From Tubulanus polymorphus (lineage: Eukaryota; Nemertea; Palaeonemertea; Tubulaniformes; Tubulanidae), in the NCBI RefSeq assembly GCF_964204645.1, contig NC_134036.1:10280704-10344703 (forward strand): DNA of 64,000 bases, read 5' to 3'. The notes beneath the pieces are model-generated. The model worked only from the letters and a program-made list of their open reading frames with translations. It searched no databases and was not told the DNA's origin. A program made the translations under genes and the position numbers. Position 1 is the first letter of the stretch. Every line of letters starts with the position of its first letter. Below, piece after piece: positions 33,201 to 45,769 of this stretch.

Positions 33201-34887
33201 TCGCGAGACAGAGAATTATAGTTAAGCGCTTTAAATGTTGGTTCTCCACAATTTTTCGTTTCATTTGTTGTCAGCCATTCCGACCGGACACTGCAGTTTG
33301 AGATCTTATATCACTTCACATCACAAAATGATCTTCACCATCGAAGAAAAAATCGAGGTGTATGTGTGCAAACATTAAATGCGCCCTTGATATTTCTCTA
33401 TTAAAAATCCATTTCGTTTTTATCGTAATTCTTTAATCATTTCTGTCCCATACTATCACTGATTTTCCCCACACGAGATATTGCCGTTGATCAACCAATT
33501 TCAAACCATTACTGGCATTGGTAAATGTAAAAAACATATTTATATATGATAAGGGTAGGTTAGAATTTAGGGCACCGCAGCTAAAAATTATTGATCAATA
33601 AGGAGAGAAACATTGGAATTGTTTGAACATAAATGAAATAAAACCATTTTCAACGAAAACCATGCAATTAATTAAGGTACCGGTACTAAAAGTCCAAAGG
33701 TTGTCACTTTGTAAATGTAAATGGTTAAGTTTGTCAGTTATATTAGTTTGATAATAATTCTAGTGGAATTACGAATGCATACATGTTTAAATTGAAATTC
33801 AATTTAAATTTCATTCAGAATGATGTTTTATCGATGATGTGATCTTGTCAATCGGGAAGCAGCGTTGATAAACAGTCATAGCAACCCTGAGGCATTGATC
33901 TTTAATTTTTTAGTTTGTCAGACAGCCAGACATCTATCATGTAAGTGCAATACGGGTAATTTATCTATATCACAAGGAAATGATAAGAGGCATTGATTGT
34001 TGGAAATGGTAAATTGATGATGTTTGCGAATCGCACCAGTACGTTTTAGAATCACTTTTTCAGTATTCTATCCTGATATTAACGCAGAGATCTTACTATT
34101 TTATCAAACATTTGCACCATTCATAGCTCACGTCTGACCAGGTGTACGCGTAAATACTCTCACCACAGTTTGATAAGTTCTCTTAACGATCAGGATAAAT
34201 ATCGATTATTACTATGTTCTTACTATGTTTAATGACAAATCGCTAGCAATCATTACCACATTTTATAGTAAGCGTTTACAAAAAGACACGCGGGGTTATG
34301 GAGTGCGTTTGTTAACTAGTGTTAGGGTAAAAACGGATTCATAATGATGTGTCACTTTTTATTACAATCTACACGTGCCAGCTGGAAACCTATGTACGTA
34401 GGCTTAATCAACCGTAACGTTTATCCAAAACATAGAGATTAATCCAGTTATCGGAAGTGATAAAAATTAGATACAAATGGGAGTGGCTCAATACTAATTT
34501 CATTTAGGATAACCTGATATAATACGTGTAATTGAATACATTTGCTATAAAATAGTGTGATGAAAGCATAGATTAAAGTGCGAAATTGAAGACAGGTGAA
34601 CTAAGGGGTTTACAATAGTATAAACAAGTCGAATGAGTACAAAACGAGTGACATTTTTACACACAATCCTATTAGGTCTACAATATACACTTATTATTGT
34701 ACTCATTAAAATGAGTTCACTATTTCTATTGTGAATTTATATCTACCTCCACCGTCGTAAGTTTTCAGCTGCAAATAATAAATCCCTTTGAAAGCTATTT
34801 ACTCCATTGTTTTGCCACTATGTGATTGCTATTATGTCGCTGGTTTTGCCTATTTGAACGCAATTTATTCGATTATATTCCAAACGA
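30231..34887. other. Long non-coding stretch, no gene recognised
   Basis: Several short open frames (for example 31935-32483 and 32404-32694, plus) show no domain or splice support. A fold-back lies at 32752-32790: two 18-base arms with one mismatch around a 3-base loop (CTACGAGCAATTATCTCA and complement). The stretch directly upstream of 34888 should contain the astacin promoter. Confidence 0.4.
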
Positions 34888-37347
34888 ATGCACAGCATGG
34901 ACCAATCTTTGATAGCTGTATGTTTGTCGATGGCAGTTTTCGTTGTGGGTTTGGGTAAGTTATTCATTCTGCATATATATTGCTAGGACGCATTTTCTTT
35001 CGTGATTTTCTTCATGTAGTCGATAATGACGGTTTTGAAAGTTTTGATGTTGTATTTTTTGTATTTCGTGGTGACCAATAGAGGGTGCAGAGGTAGCGAT
35101 AAGCAGACCTGATTATGAAAGTTTGGTGAACATGGTAAATATTTAGCAAATTATTACGTCGTTTGCTAGTCTGATATGGCTGGTTGCTGATCTGATTATC
35201 ACAGTAGTATTTATAGGCAATTTAAAGTGTTTTTTTTTTCAATGATGCATCAATTAGTATAGGCTTAGCATTCGTGTCAATCTTAAATCTACATTGCTTT
35301 CCTGATCTCGACCAGCTGTTTAGCCAAAAATGAGAAATTCTATATCAAAATGATCGTATTTCAAGCAACGTTTCGGCTAAATACCCCCCCCCTAATTGTT
35401 ATTAACGTTTTATTTTCTTTTTTCCTTGCTGGATGCAAGTCTGATCATTGTTATTTCAGACATATGAACTTCCCGATAATACTTGGCCCGGTGGAAATAT
35501 ACGATACGCTTTTGACAGTTCCTACAGTAAGTTGTTTGAAATAACCGAATGAACCTGAAGGAAAATTCTCAAAGCAATTGCAGGCTGCAGGTCTTTCAGA
35601 TTCTCAAAATCTGATGAATATTAAACAATCAACTTAACGATGAATATAATTAAACAACGTGTTATATCACTGTATAAGACGCAATAGTTATCAGTGAAGT
35701 TTGTTGGTTATTGTTATATTTTCACTTATTACCAACATCGGATGATGAAAATCATTTCAACTTCGTTTTTTACACTTGCAATGCAGTTATTTTTGTATAA
35801 ATCACAAAACCTGCCTATATAATCAGATATAAATGATGGAATTTAACGTCTTACTGGGGATGGCATCCGTCATACAACTGGACGGATGGCATACGTATTT
35901 CATTTCTATTGTTGGCTTTTTAAACATATTTTGAACAGATGACTCGCATAAGGCTGATATACGTAAAGCGTTCGCACAGATTTCCAAACAAGCCGGATGT
36001 TTGAATTTTATAGAGATAACTAACACCACTGGAGTGAATGGTTACCGTTTGTTAACTGCAACTTCAGGGTACGTGTAACCCTGGACGATGCATTCAGGTA
36101 GCCGCGCTCACATAACGAATTGGCATTTGAAATTGTCTTTTTAATAAGACTATAGATACTTAAGACGTCCTGCCTGAGTAATGCAAATTTGGACGTGGGG
36201 GGGGGGGGGGGTGGACAAAGTAGTGCGTAAGATAAAATCCCACTATTTACAGATTAAAAGAATTAATCTTTTAATCTGTAAATAGTGGGATTTTATCTTA
36301 TTATCCGTTCACCAAGTTTGAGTGTAGTCATCGTTCTATAAAGAAGTGCGTGCTCCTGTCAACTTTCAAAGTAAATTTATATTTTAAAACACTATCAAAA
36401 TGCATCTATTTTTTCCAAAATGCCCAGAGGCTCCAATATACTCCGGTGAATCCATTGTTGTTCACTAAATGTGATGGACATCTATCAAACTATCCCTTTT
36501 GGATGCAACGGTTACGACTATTCAAGTCTTGAATTATAATTATCATAACATCCCAGAATCGGTGTTCCTTAGTAACACCACTTTGTTTTTTTCTTATAGT
36601 AGGTGTTATAGCACCATCGGCTATTCGGGCCTGAACAGTGGTGGTCGTATTGGCCTGAAAAATCGGTGTCGCACATTCGGCAGTCATTTGCTCTATCACG
36701 AAATCCTGCATACACTCGGGTATCGTCATGAATGGGAAAAATTTGGTGCGGAGAAATACCTGCAACTGAAGGAACCGGCAGGTAAAAAAAGCTTATCATA
36801 AAAACTAGATGGCCACATTAAATTCATGGATCCAGAAAAATATATTCTGAAAAGAAATCTAACGAAAATCAATTGCTATGGAAGAAACTTTCACTACTAA
36901 GAATTGTTATTTCGTAATTCGTTGTATTCAGATATTGGAGGTATCTTAAGAGTTACCAGTGTTTTAATATACGGTGCAATAATTATCTAAAATGGTTACC
37001 TATTACATTTACAGTATTTGATATACAAACCATATTTCTGCTATGTCTTGCTGGAAAATATCAAGGGATGTTTTAGAATTATTTTTCAAATTACTCTATA
37101 GATAAATGGAGTAAATACTGGGTTGGTACCCCTCTCGATGTCTCTTCCGTCATGGTTTATCCATTGAAGTTCAAACTCTTAACCGAGGTAAGAGATAAAA
37201 TATTAGAAGCTTTAAAGAAGGAATACCCAGACAGTGCGGAGAAACAAACCCTGGCTTATTGGAAAGATCATAAAAAAGTCGGAATCAGTTTTTGGGATGC
37301 AGAAAGGATTAGAAGGTCTTACAGTTGTAAGGCCAAAGCTTCAAAAG
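34888..37347 (+). CDS. Astacin-family secreted zinc metalloprotease (M12A), six exons
   Basis: Exons with consistent phases are 34888-34954 (signal peptide), 35082-35134 (short pro-region), 35460-35526 (mature start, NTWPGGNIRYAFDSS), 35939-36068, 36600-36781 and 37102-37347. The zinc motif is HEILHTLGYRHE (HExxHxxGxxHE). The Met-turn is SSVMVYP, keeping Met and the fifth ligand Tyr but with Val where His is usual. All four disulphide cysteines of the fold are present (AGCLNF, RCYS, NRCRT, SYSCK). The pro-region is only about 20 residues, with no visible aspartate-switch (FxGD) motif. Exon 5 has two alternative AG acceptors three bases apart. After the catalytic domain a donor AAAGGTAAGA at 37347 indicates at least one more exon; a Thr-rich candidate lies at 38654. 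Physiological role is not deducible: digestion, development or secretion are all possible. Confidence 0.85.
36197..36300. repeat. Poly-G run and perfect 34-bp-arm hairpin in astacin intron 4
   Basis: Fifteen G at 36197-36211 are followed by an exact inverted repeat: 36228-36261 and 36267-36300, each 34 bases, separated by the five-base loop ATTAA. Such a perfect fold-back may be real (a hairpin MITE or recent inversion) or a read fold-back artefact next to a hard homopolymer. Confidence 0.9.
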
Positions 37348-37609
37348 GTAAGATCTTCCTCCGCGGTCGTCTTATCTTTCTTCACACGCATACAAAAAAC
37401 TGTGACAATCAATGACTGGGCTGAAGCCAACTGAAAAAAAACAGCTTCATATTCTTAAGGGTTGTCAAATCTTGATCAGTCATGTCATTTTAAGGTTCCC
37501 TTAACTTCGTTATGCTTTAAGTGAGACGATTATCTAGTCGCAGAATTCTTGGTTAACCGTTGGCTAAAAGCTATTTAGAACTTTAGCACTACGATATTTT
37601 ACAGCAATA

Positions 37610-38203
37610 ATGGCTCTCGTTCATACAATTAACAATGAACTAAATCGGCTCTCTTTCTGGTTTAGATTAAACAAACTCTCCCTAAATATAGATAAAACAA
37701 GCTATATAATCTTTGGTAATGCTCGTATACCCCAGGATTTGAATATAGTTTTAGATGATGTCGTTATTGTACGAAGTGATACCTCGAAATTCTTAGGTGT
37801 GTTAATTGACAGCAAGTTACATAGGTTTCCTCATATAAACTATATTTCTAGTAAAGTTTCACGAGCGATTGATTTTATGTACAAAGCCCGTAGAGTTCTA
37901 CCGATATGTTTTCTACCTATCCTATATTACTCTCTTGCACTCCCTTATTTCCTGTATTGCAACATTGTATGGGCACGGACCTACCCTATTCGACTCCATC
38001 GATTAATCATTCCTCAAAAAAGAGCAATCCGCGTTGTATTCAATGCCCCATTTCTTGCACATTAGGCCCCTCTGTTTAAACTTGGTAGATTTATTAATTT
38101 TACTAATATCAATAAGTTTCTTACAGCGGTCTTTACGTATAAACTAGTCCATCATCTAGTGCCTTCATGTATTTATTGTCTTTTTAAATCGAGAGACAGG
38201 TAA
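37610..38203 (+). pseudogene. LINE reverse transcriptase, C-terminal part
   Basis: The translation is typical of the thumb/connection region after the RT core of Jockey/CR1-type LINEs: NNELNRLSFWFRLNKLSLNI-like start, FLGVLIDSKL, a YYSLALPYFLYCNIVW segment and PQKRAIRVVF. It continues past a TAG at 38063 with APLFKLGRF. The core RT with the catalytic YxDD is absent. It sits in the same orientation downstream of astacin exon 6, probably within its last intron. It is a fragment and not functional. Confidence 0.85.
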
Positions 38204-38653
38204 GAATTCTACGCAATGCACAGGGTCTCAATATACCGTATTTTCACACAACCGATAGTTCATTCTCCATATTCACCGGAAAGCTGAAGATTTCAATAGA
38301 GCATGATTTTAAGAATCCGGAATGATCTTGACGTTCAACTGACGTCAGTGTACCTAGCAGGTGATTTGGATGCCGATATTGATTGATTTAGGATTGATAC
38401 TATATTTTGTTTTCTGTTGCAGCTGAAATGGCCCAACGTACGATCTGTCTGAATACGAACTGCTCACTTTCGATCGGTTACTAGATAACAAATGATACGA
38501 TGATTAATTGAATAAACTTATCCAATCAATAACGTATAATACGTGTATGTTATTGCAAATAAATATTCACTAATTCATTTCTGACCTAAGTGTAGATTAC
38601 GATTGAGTTATTCTTTATTTACTGAACCAATTTATATCCAGATTTTTGCTTTT

Positions 38654-38868
38654 AGTGCACTACTACCACTACCACTTCCACTACCACTACCACAACTACG
38701 TTGGTGCACTACTACGGAAACCTCCATTCAGCTCATCAGCGTAAACTGTGTGAACCGCTGTTCAATTTGATGGCATTTGGTTCAAGATTATTTTCCCTTT
38801 ATACACCAGGTTTATGGAACACGCATAGTTTTACCGATTGTGATTCACTTTCTCTAGCAGTATAAGAC
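38654..38868 (+). other. ACC/ACT repeat: Thr-rich exon candidate
   Basis: A TTTTTGCTTTTAG acceptor-like site precedes an ACT/ACC tract that reads as a threonine run in one frame. The frame stays open through SLYTPGLWNTHSF to a TAA near 38864. Thr-rich linkers are common after astacin domains, but the phase needed after exon 6 (phase 1) does not give this frame directly. The later part also resembles a LINE C-terminus. Both readings remain open. Confidence 0.3.
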
Positions 38869-40486
38869 TCATCTAAAGACACTTCTAAGACACTAAAGTA
38901 CGGAGGCTTTCTCTAACACACTTCACAGAGGTTCATACGCGGAGAAAATAGGCCCCTAAAATATTTCCTCAATAGAAAGTATTTTTTCATTTTCACCTTT
39001 TACCTTCAATCATCAGGGTCGAGCCTACACAACTAATGTTTGCTTCCGATGTGTTGTGTGTTAGGTGCTTGTTCTTTTATCACAGGAGCGTCGACATGTA
39101 TCACATTACACGTTTGACATGTATTATCAGAATATAGACGAGTTAGGCTGGTGTTTAATAACAGAACTTTATTTACTCTATGTACAACATAATTTACTGC
39201 CCACAGCGTGCGTGCGTGCAGCTTGACAAGAGAGGTAACACTGAATCACAAAACGTACAGGAAACGCCCACTGAAAAAGGCGCGAAAACGTGTAGCGTGT
39301 CGGAATACCGACACATATGTTATAAAACCATCATGTTACAGGATAAAATCCACTCATTGAATGGCATAAACGCGGCCCAATAATCGAGCTTATCGAGCTC
39401 TTTTGCCGGATGATTTAAAGGAACGCTAGTAAAAGATGATAATGCGTGTTTGAAATTAAATTTCTCTCAGCTAGCGAAATTTCGCTGATAGCATTTTATT
39501 TTAGTGCAAAGCCATTGCAATATACAGCCCCTGCCACTACGAATCGATGGTGGCGAGGTAATCGGGTTTATCACATATCGTTATGAACAAAGCCGATAAA
39601 AAAGTGCTAGCGCTATAGATGGAAATTGAAAATGAATGAATTAACAAGATCGACAGGATCGACGAAACTGTTCCTCGATATTCAGGGATGATTCAGCCTG
39701 CTTTGTCTTGACCCCTGTCATCGTCTCCCTCTGGACCCGCACCTGCTCTCATTATACTTAGCCGTCAAAATTCTTGCGGTAGTTTTCCTGGTGGGCAGAC
39801 GAAATTTAGACCCGCATGAAACATTCAGGGGTGGATACAGGATTTTTAAATGTGGGTAGTCTTCAACAGAGGTGGCTGACAGTAAACGTTATGAGGAGAC
39901 TGTGACCAGCGAGTCACGCAGCAGTTGATGATTTAAATAAGATGAATTGGGGAAACTTAGCACACATCATTTATCAAACATTCGTCATTATAATTTACAT
40001 GTCATAGGACTGTAATTGGATATGGCAGAGATGGGGAAAAATTCAGATAATTTTAATTTGGAAAATGACCGTTAACCGGACCCATATGCCACCCAGCGGA
40101 ACGCCCGTAACCGAACGAAAAATAACCATCTTCTTAATTATTCTTCATTAACGGACAACAGAAGGTATTCGAAGTCAATGTGAAAAGATTTGCTGATCTT
40201 GCGCTAAGCCATGCTTGCTCGTGCAAAACCGGCGCGCTTTTACGGTGGCGAATACGATTCCTTACTTGAGTCAAGTATGACTTAGAGTGCCAATGACGTC
40301 TGCCGATTACCCCCTCCCTGCCTTATAATCACTATGGTTTCGGGCTTTGTTTAAATAACTTAAAACTCGCGTTTTATTACCCCCAGTTTGTCGTTTGTCA
40401 TCTTTGTTTTCTTTTCTTCCTTTGTTTTTCTGGTGTTTGTTGTTGAATTACTTAACCTTGAACCTTTGTCTGATTCCTCGATTCCT
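38869..40486. other. No gene recognised
   Basis: Nothing beyond short open frames is seen. A TTCGCTGATAGC/GCTAGCGAAATTTCGC inverted motif lies near 39470-39492. Confidence 0.35.
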
Positions 40487-40775
40487 GGGTCCAGTTCCAC
40501 AGTTCTGAGTTAAGATTTAACTCTGAGTTAACTCATTGAAAATGAACTAACTTTAACTCAGAGTTAACACTAACTCACAACTGTGGAACTGGGCCCTGAA
40601 CTTCGCTGAAAAAGCTGAATCACTGAAACGCTGAAACGACCGTTAAATTTCAGCGTTTTTCGGGAATTCCCTGAAACTTCGGCGTTTTTCGGAAATTCCC
40701 CGAAATTTCAGCGTTTTGATTTCAGCGTTTCAGCTTTTGAGTGTTTCAGCTTTTTCAGCGAAGTTCAGGAACCGC
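40487..40775. mobile_element. Composite of two palindromic MITEs with 8-bp flanking repeat
   Basis: The left part, 40487-40596, is a fold-back with ends GGGTCCAGTTCCACAGTT and its near complement ending GGAACTGGGCCC. The right part, 40597-40775, is a second palindrome starting CTGAACTTCGCTGAAAAAG and ending in its complement plus AACCG; it is made of the terminal sequence of the 53.2-55.8 kb element. CGATTCCT flanks the pair (40479-40486 and 40776-40783) like a target duplication. No coding capacity. Confidence 0.75.
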
Positions 40776-41725
40776 CGATTCCTCTATAAATATTCTTTTA
40801 ATTTCATTGGGGCCAGTGTGCATACATGTTCTAAATCGAGACGACATCCTTTATATCAGAGCCTATATTAAAGCATGCATGAATTCGTTTAAGAGTCCGA
40901 GGCTTAATTATGAAAGTTGTTATACAATGAGTGCCTGGATTTAAGTTGTTTCTAGTGCTGACATTCGGGAACCGCAATTTTTGGGGTTTCAGGGAAAGAG
41001 TACCAAAAGGAAAACAGGGATGTGACCCCCTTGCCACTCTCTTCTAATTCACAGTGGTACAGAATTGCTTCAATAATCAAACCTCAAGAAACCTTATCGA
41101 CAAATTGATATAAATACCCTCCATATACCCGTGCCTTTTAAACATCACTCAGAATGGCAACCAAAACGAAAACTACAGCGTCAGAAAAAATTATCAGGCA
41201 GCATTCAAGACCAAAATACCATCGGGAGAAATTCTGTCAAAAGAGATGAACCAATGGACTGAAACGATGTAGAAGGCGTACAATATACCACAAGTTATGT
41301 TAGTGACGACGATGTGGTGTTTAGCTGCAGCATTAACTGGTCCAACAACAACATTTACCTGTGGTACTCACTACATCACCACATGCGACACAGGACGGCT
41401 ATAGTGGCAAGACGGCTATATAAACCAAGGTGATAGTGCACATTATCACAAGGGGTACAGTTCGTATTTGATGACTTCCTTGACTCGTATTCACAATACA
41501 TCAACGAGAAGTTGTAGTGGGCTTGATTGGAAGCGCTATCTATCATTGTATCGGTATCATTAACAATAAATTGTAAATCGTATTGAGGAGAGTACTTCCG
41601 GTTACATGGCGTGCGCGGTCGTCGCGGTTTATGATAATAAAATTGGTACGATGTCTGGTCATCGTGTGTTGTAGTTATTTGTCTGTCGCTGTCATCGGAG
41701 GACATCGGTCACACTGACGGAACCC
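40776..41725. other. No gene recognised
   Basis: The plus strand at 41155-41390 reads in short coding-like pieces with stops. No family could be assigned. Confidence 0.3.
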
Positions 41726-42215
41726 TACAACCTTGACATTAATGACACAAAAATAGTTAACCTAATCTCTAACTTTAGATGCGGCAGTCACGATCTTAGC
41801 ATTGGAACAGGTAGATGGACCAGGCCCTTAACGCCGAGAGATAACCGCACTTGTACAACTTGCTTCACTGACGAAATTGAGGACGAATATCACGTTCTCA
41901 TGTCCTGCCCCTCATACAACTCGCTTCGAAGTAATCTCTTACCTCGTTATTTTAGAACGCATGGCATTCTAGCATGGCAAAATTTATTCAATTTCTAACT
42001 ACTAATTCAATCGGAAAACTTAGATCTGTTGGAAGATGTTTGATCTCAAGGTAATGCTTCGAGGCGACGAAACCGAGTAAAAATAGCTACCCCCATCTAC
42101 TTGATATTTCTGTTTTTTTCAACTTGTAATTTTGTATTAAATTATTTTGTTAAGATTTGTAATTTTGATTATCTGTCATACAAGTGTAGTACACACTTTG
42201 ATTAAGAATAAACTA
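41726..42215 (+). pseudogene. LINE ORF2 C-terminal zinc-knuckle end and 3' tail
   Basis: The plus strand reads LISNFRCGSHDLSIGTGRW, then NRTCTTCFTDEIEDEYHVLMSC, which is the CxxC...H...C end found at the C-terminus of many LINE reverse transcriptases ('R.C..C....EDE.HFL..C'). A stop follows at about 41998, then a short 3' region ending in an AATAAACTACTACTAC microsatellite-like tail at 42206, as in LINEs with simple-repeat tails. The copy is 5'-truncated. Confidence 0.75.
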
Positions 42216-42697
42216 CTACTACATAAATCATTAATTGTTCTTTAATTGGAATATTTTCCCGTATAAATATCAGCTAATTTAACCTAATATTACAATTTAC
42301 GATTTATTCAAATTGCAAGATCTTATTCATCAACACTGCGTGGACATATAATTCGCATTTCAATTCGTGTCTCAATGGTGACCTTTTCGGTTTCTCTCCC
42401 CATAATAAACTTTTGTTCCAGTTCATTTCCTCTGGTCAATGTCACCTACTTTCTCGGACAATAGTGTGTACGTATCGTTCTTACTGCCGTATAAAGTCTG
42501 ACGCGCTAATAACCAGAAATTTTAGCAGATACGTGTTTAGCCCCGTAAAGGCATACAATCCGAAGCTCTAACTTGACCGGTATAATTTTGAACGGTATTT
42601 TTCCCGTGTGAACGCTTGGTCCGGTCTAAATTGGACCGAACAAAATTTAGACCGGTATAAGTTTCGTCGTGTGAACGCGTTAGTTTAGGCCTAGAGA

Positions 42698-44154
42698 TTA
42701 AGTTAGATTATAGAACTGTAGTCTTGGCGCACGATTGTTTTCGGATATATACATACAACGGTTATTAATTAAAACAAGCGTTTTAAGTAATTGTTCGACA
42801 TCAGTGCTAACAAGATCCTGTGAATATAAACGATTAATAACGCAATAAAGAGAAATAACGGCTTCTCTATAGTCACATCCACGATAAACATTTTTGCCCG
42901 AAAATAATGCATTGTACGCGGCACAATATAATTTCATAGCATTCTCAGGCAAGTGAAGTTGAAGCTCGAGTAAAACATTCTTAGAATGTTCTTTACACGT
43001 ATGAAGAGGTTCACAACCAAGATTTTCGTACGTATCCATATTCATAGAGGATAGTGTTTCGCGGTGATTAAAAAATAATAAATATGGCACACGCTGAATA
43101 CCTGAAAGTTCGTCACGTAATAGATCGGTTAGATCGCTCTTGGTTGAGTTTTCATCATATTGAATATTACGGTGGTCTAGAAGTGAACTAAGCGGATATA
43201 TATTTAGAGTGCATATCCGTTAATCGGCCGATATATATATATATTTAGCTTTCAATGCAGCAGGTAAAAAGTTAAATAATTTCGCATTCAATTTACAATC
43301 AACACACGGAAAATATCCACCTTTTTGATGTCCAAATTCAAACTGTTGAGCCGGTGAATGTCCATGGAAAGGGCGTATGACATCACGAACTGGAGTCCCA
43401 TCGGGAAGATTGAGCGCGATCGACATTTCTTTCAAACATTCCTGTCGAGCAGTGGTAAAATCAAGCTGATCTTACTCATTCGCACGACAACGACCAAATA
43501 TGTATAACATTGGATTTTCTACAAGAGCTTGCACATCAATAGATTTTCCGCTTTTAAGTAAATATTCCTCATCAGTTAGAAAAAATACAGGGTCATATAT
43601 GGAAGAAACAGTATGTAATATATGTGAACGATTCGCAATCGTACTTTCATCATGCCATATTATCAGGTGGCGAATCCTGACCGAATCAACGAGGAGTTTT
43701 TTTAGGAGCAATATCCACATCACATTTCAAAAGTAACAGTTTAGAAATAATTTCATCACGCGAAAGAAAGTCAAAATAAGCATCGGAGTCCTAGTTCCGA
43801 AAAATAAACTATTGAATCTTTCCGAAGATTAACGAGCGGAATTCACCGACCGGTCAAAGTTTAAGTCTCTTCCACAATCTCGCCTTCTTGAGAAATTGTC
43901 GTTTTTGTAAAATCCCGTTCCGCTATTTTGTCACCAACAATCAGTTCTACAGATTCCACTAGGGTATACATGTCTGATTTAATTGTTGATGAACATCGAG
44001 ACACCGGAATAGAAATTTCACCACCGTTTCCACGTTTCAGTCTACGCCGAAAATGGGGGCATTGTAAAAATGCTGACGGAAATTCTTTTACAATCTCGCG
44101 CTTATTCGAACTGGAATCACTAACTGGAAAATAATCGAACTGGAAAATAATCAC
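42698..44154 (-). pseudogene. Decayed transposase-like multicopy gene
   Basis: Minus-strand pieces lie in gene order: 44154-43861 (KSDMYTLVESVELI), 43723-43472 (HDESTIANRSHILHTVSSIYD, FFLTDEEYLLKSGK, IDVQALVENP), 43435-43220 (GTPVRDVIRPFHGHSPAQQF, GHQKGGYFPC) and 43090-42698. The 'STIANRSHIL..VS..YD', 'FHG(D/H)SPA.Q.E.G.QKGG..PC' blocks characterise a large uncharacterised protein family with many copies in cnidarian and mollusc genomes, presumed transposon-encoded. Stops and frame changes separate the pieces, so it is dead. Confidence 0.7.
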
Positions 44155-45034
44155 TTATCTCCTCTTCATATTTCTTCGAAAAAAATAGTTTGGCATTTCT
44201 TATACAAGTCATATGCAGCTAGGTAATGATGGGCAATTAATGGATCGATTTTCAGTTCAGTCAACTCATGCAGTGAATCGAACGCTGAATCTAAACTTGA
44301 GATATTTGAAAATTGTTATACAATTTGACTCATAAAAACTTTTATTTTTGATGCAGAAATTGTTAATTTCTTAAGGTGCGGTGTTTGTTTTTTTTTCTCA
44401 AGTAGAGGTTCTCTTCATTTCATGATAGACAACGTGGCTTTTATCACTTTTATTTTTTACGTCTAGCGAAAGACATTGTCTGTGCATGAGCAGGTCTCTT
44501 GGGAACAATAAATTGGGCTTGCTGTTACCGATACAATTCAACTGCCAAGGTCAGTTATAGTTAGCAATAGTTTAGCAAAAATAATATACATGTATACTTT
44601 TAATCGCGCTGTTGTTTTAATTCAGCATTAATTAATTATTACTCACACAATGAGTTAGACATCTGTCAATTCGACACCTGTGATAACAGTTTGTTTTGTA
44701 ATTAATTGTGTGCTCAAACATGTCTGTCAACTTTTGTAGTATTATATAAATAGAATGTAAATCCATGAACAAGCAGTTGAGTTTGAGACGAGTCTTGAAG
44801 CCTGATACATCTTGCAGGCAAATTCCCAAGCAACTCGATTAAGAATCTAAAGAATAAAATCGTCTACGTTTAGAAAAAACGTGCTGAAAACTACTAGCTT
44901 TCTCATTGTTGCATAACTCAAGATTTAATCGTAGCTGGAGCTTCCCCGAAAGACGAGTTAGAAAAATTAGTTTTGTTAAAATAGCTCTATGGCCGTTATC
45001 GATCAATTTGAACATATTTCAACATCCAAGAATC
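44155..45034. other. No gene recognised
   Basis: Intergenic sequence; the minus-strand frame 44829-44632 has no support. Confidence 0.35.
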
Positions 45035-45038
45035 ACCA

Positions 45039-45135
45039 TGAACAGTTTACAAGCCGATCATTGATTTATTACTCGCAAATTTATTGAATATAATTGTTAC
45101 ACGGGATTTGACGACTTTGGTTTAGTTTTATAACC
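45039..45135 (+). repeat. Diverged copy of the 16706-16785 repeat
   Basis: CATGAACAGTTTACAAGCCG through GGATTTGACG aligns with the repeat left of the Maverick palindrome. Here it stands directly left of the relic element. Confidence 0.6.
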
Positions 45136-45227
45136 CTATAAATGCCCAAACAAGTACAATTAAATCCCATTATAGACCCTTATCACCATTTTCAAATATT
45201 GAAAGTAAAAATTTTTCTACAATAAAA

Positions 45228-45597
45228 TTGAAGGAATTAACTGTGAAGAAAAAGCCGAGAATACAGAAACAAATTGAATGTTCTCGGCAATTAGGAAATA
45301 AATCAAGAGAATTTAAAAAAGCTAAAAAAGAAAAAATGAATAATGAAAATGGTAATAATAACGGTGAAAATATTGTCATTCCTACTCCTTCTAATAATAG
45401 AATATTTGATAAATATTTATATTTTACATCTGGATTTGAGATTGTATTCATTTTGATTGGATTTAGTTGGTAAAAAAAATCAAATAAAATTTGTGTTGTT
45501 AATAATTCTGAAACTACTAATGAAAATGAAAATACTTCTGAAATTCCAAAATGCACAATAAAAAATGGATTAATATTTAAGAAAGAAGGCAAAAAAT
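45228..45597 (+). pseudogene. Relic of the one-TM basic protein
   Basis: KKPRIQKQIECSRQLGNKS is the counterpart of KKPRSEKQIEWAKKLGKRF in the main element. A lysine-rich stretch, an Asn-rich linker and a hydrophobic helix (FEIVFILIGF) follow in the same order. The frame is lost in a run of eight A at 45472-45479, then reads on in another frame to a stop near 45597. Confidence 0.7.
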
Positions 45598-45769
45598 AAT
45601 TTTATTTATTTAACAATATTTCTATTCTTAATCAATTAAATATCTCACTACTTTTGTCTATCTACGCGGAGCAATTGCATTGTCCAGATGAGTCGTTTAG
45701 GATTCATGATATTTAATTAATTTCATCATTTCATTATTTTATTTTTTTATTTATTCAACAATTTCTAAG

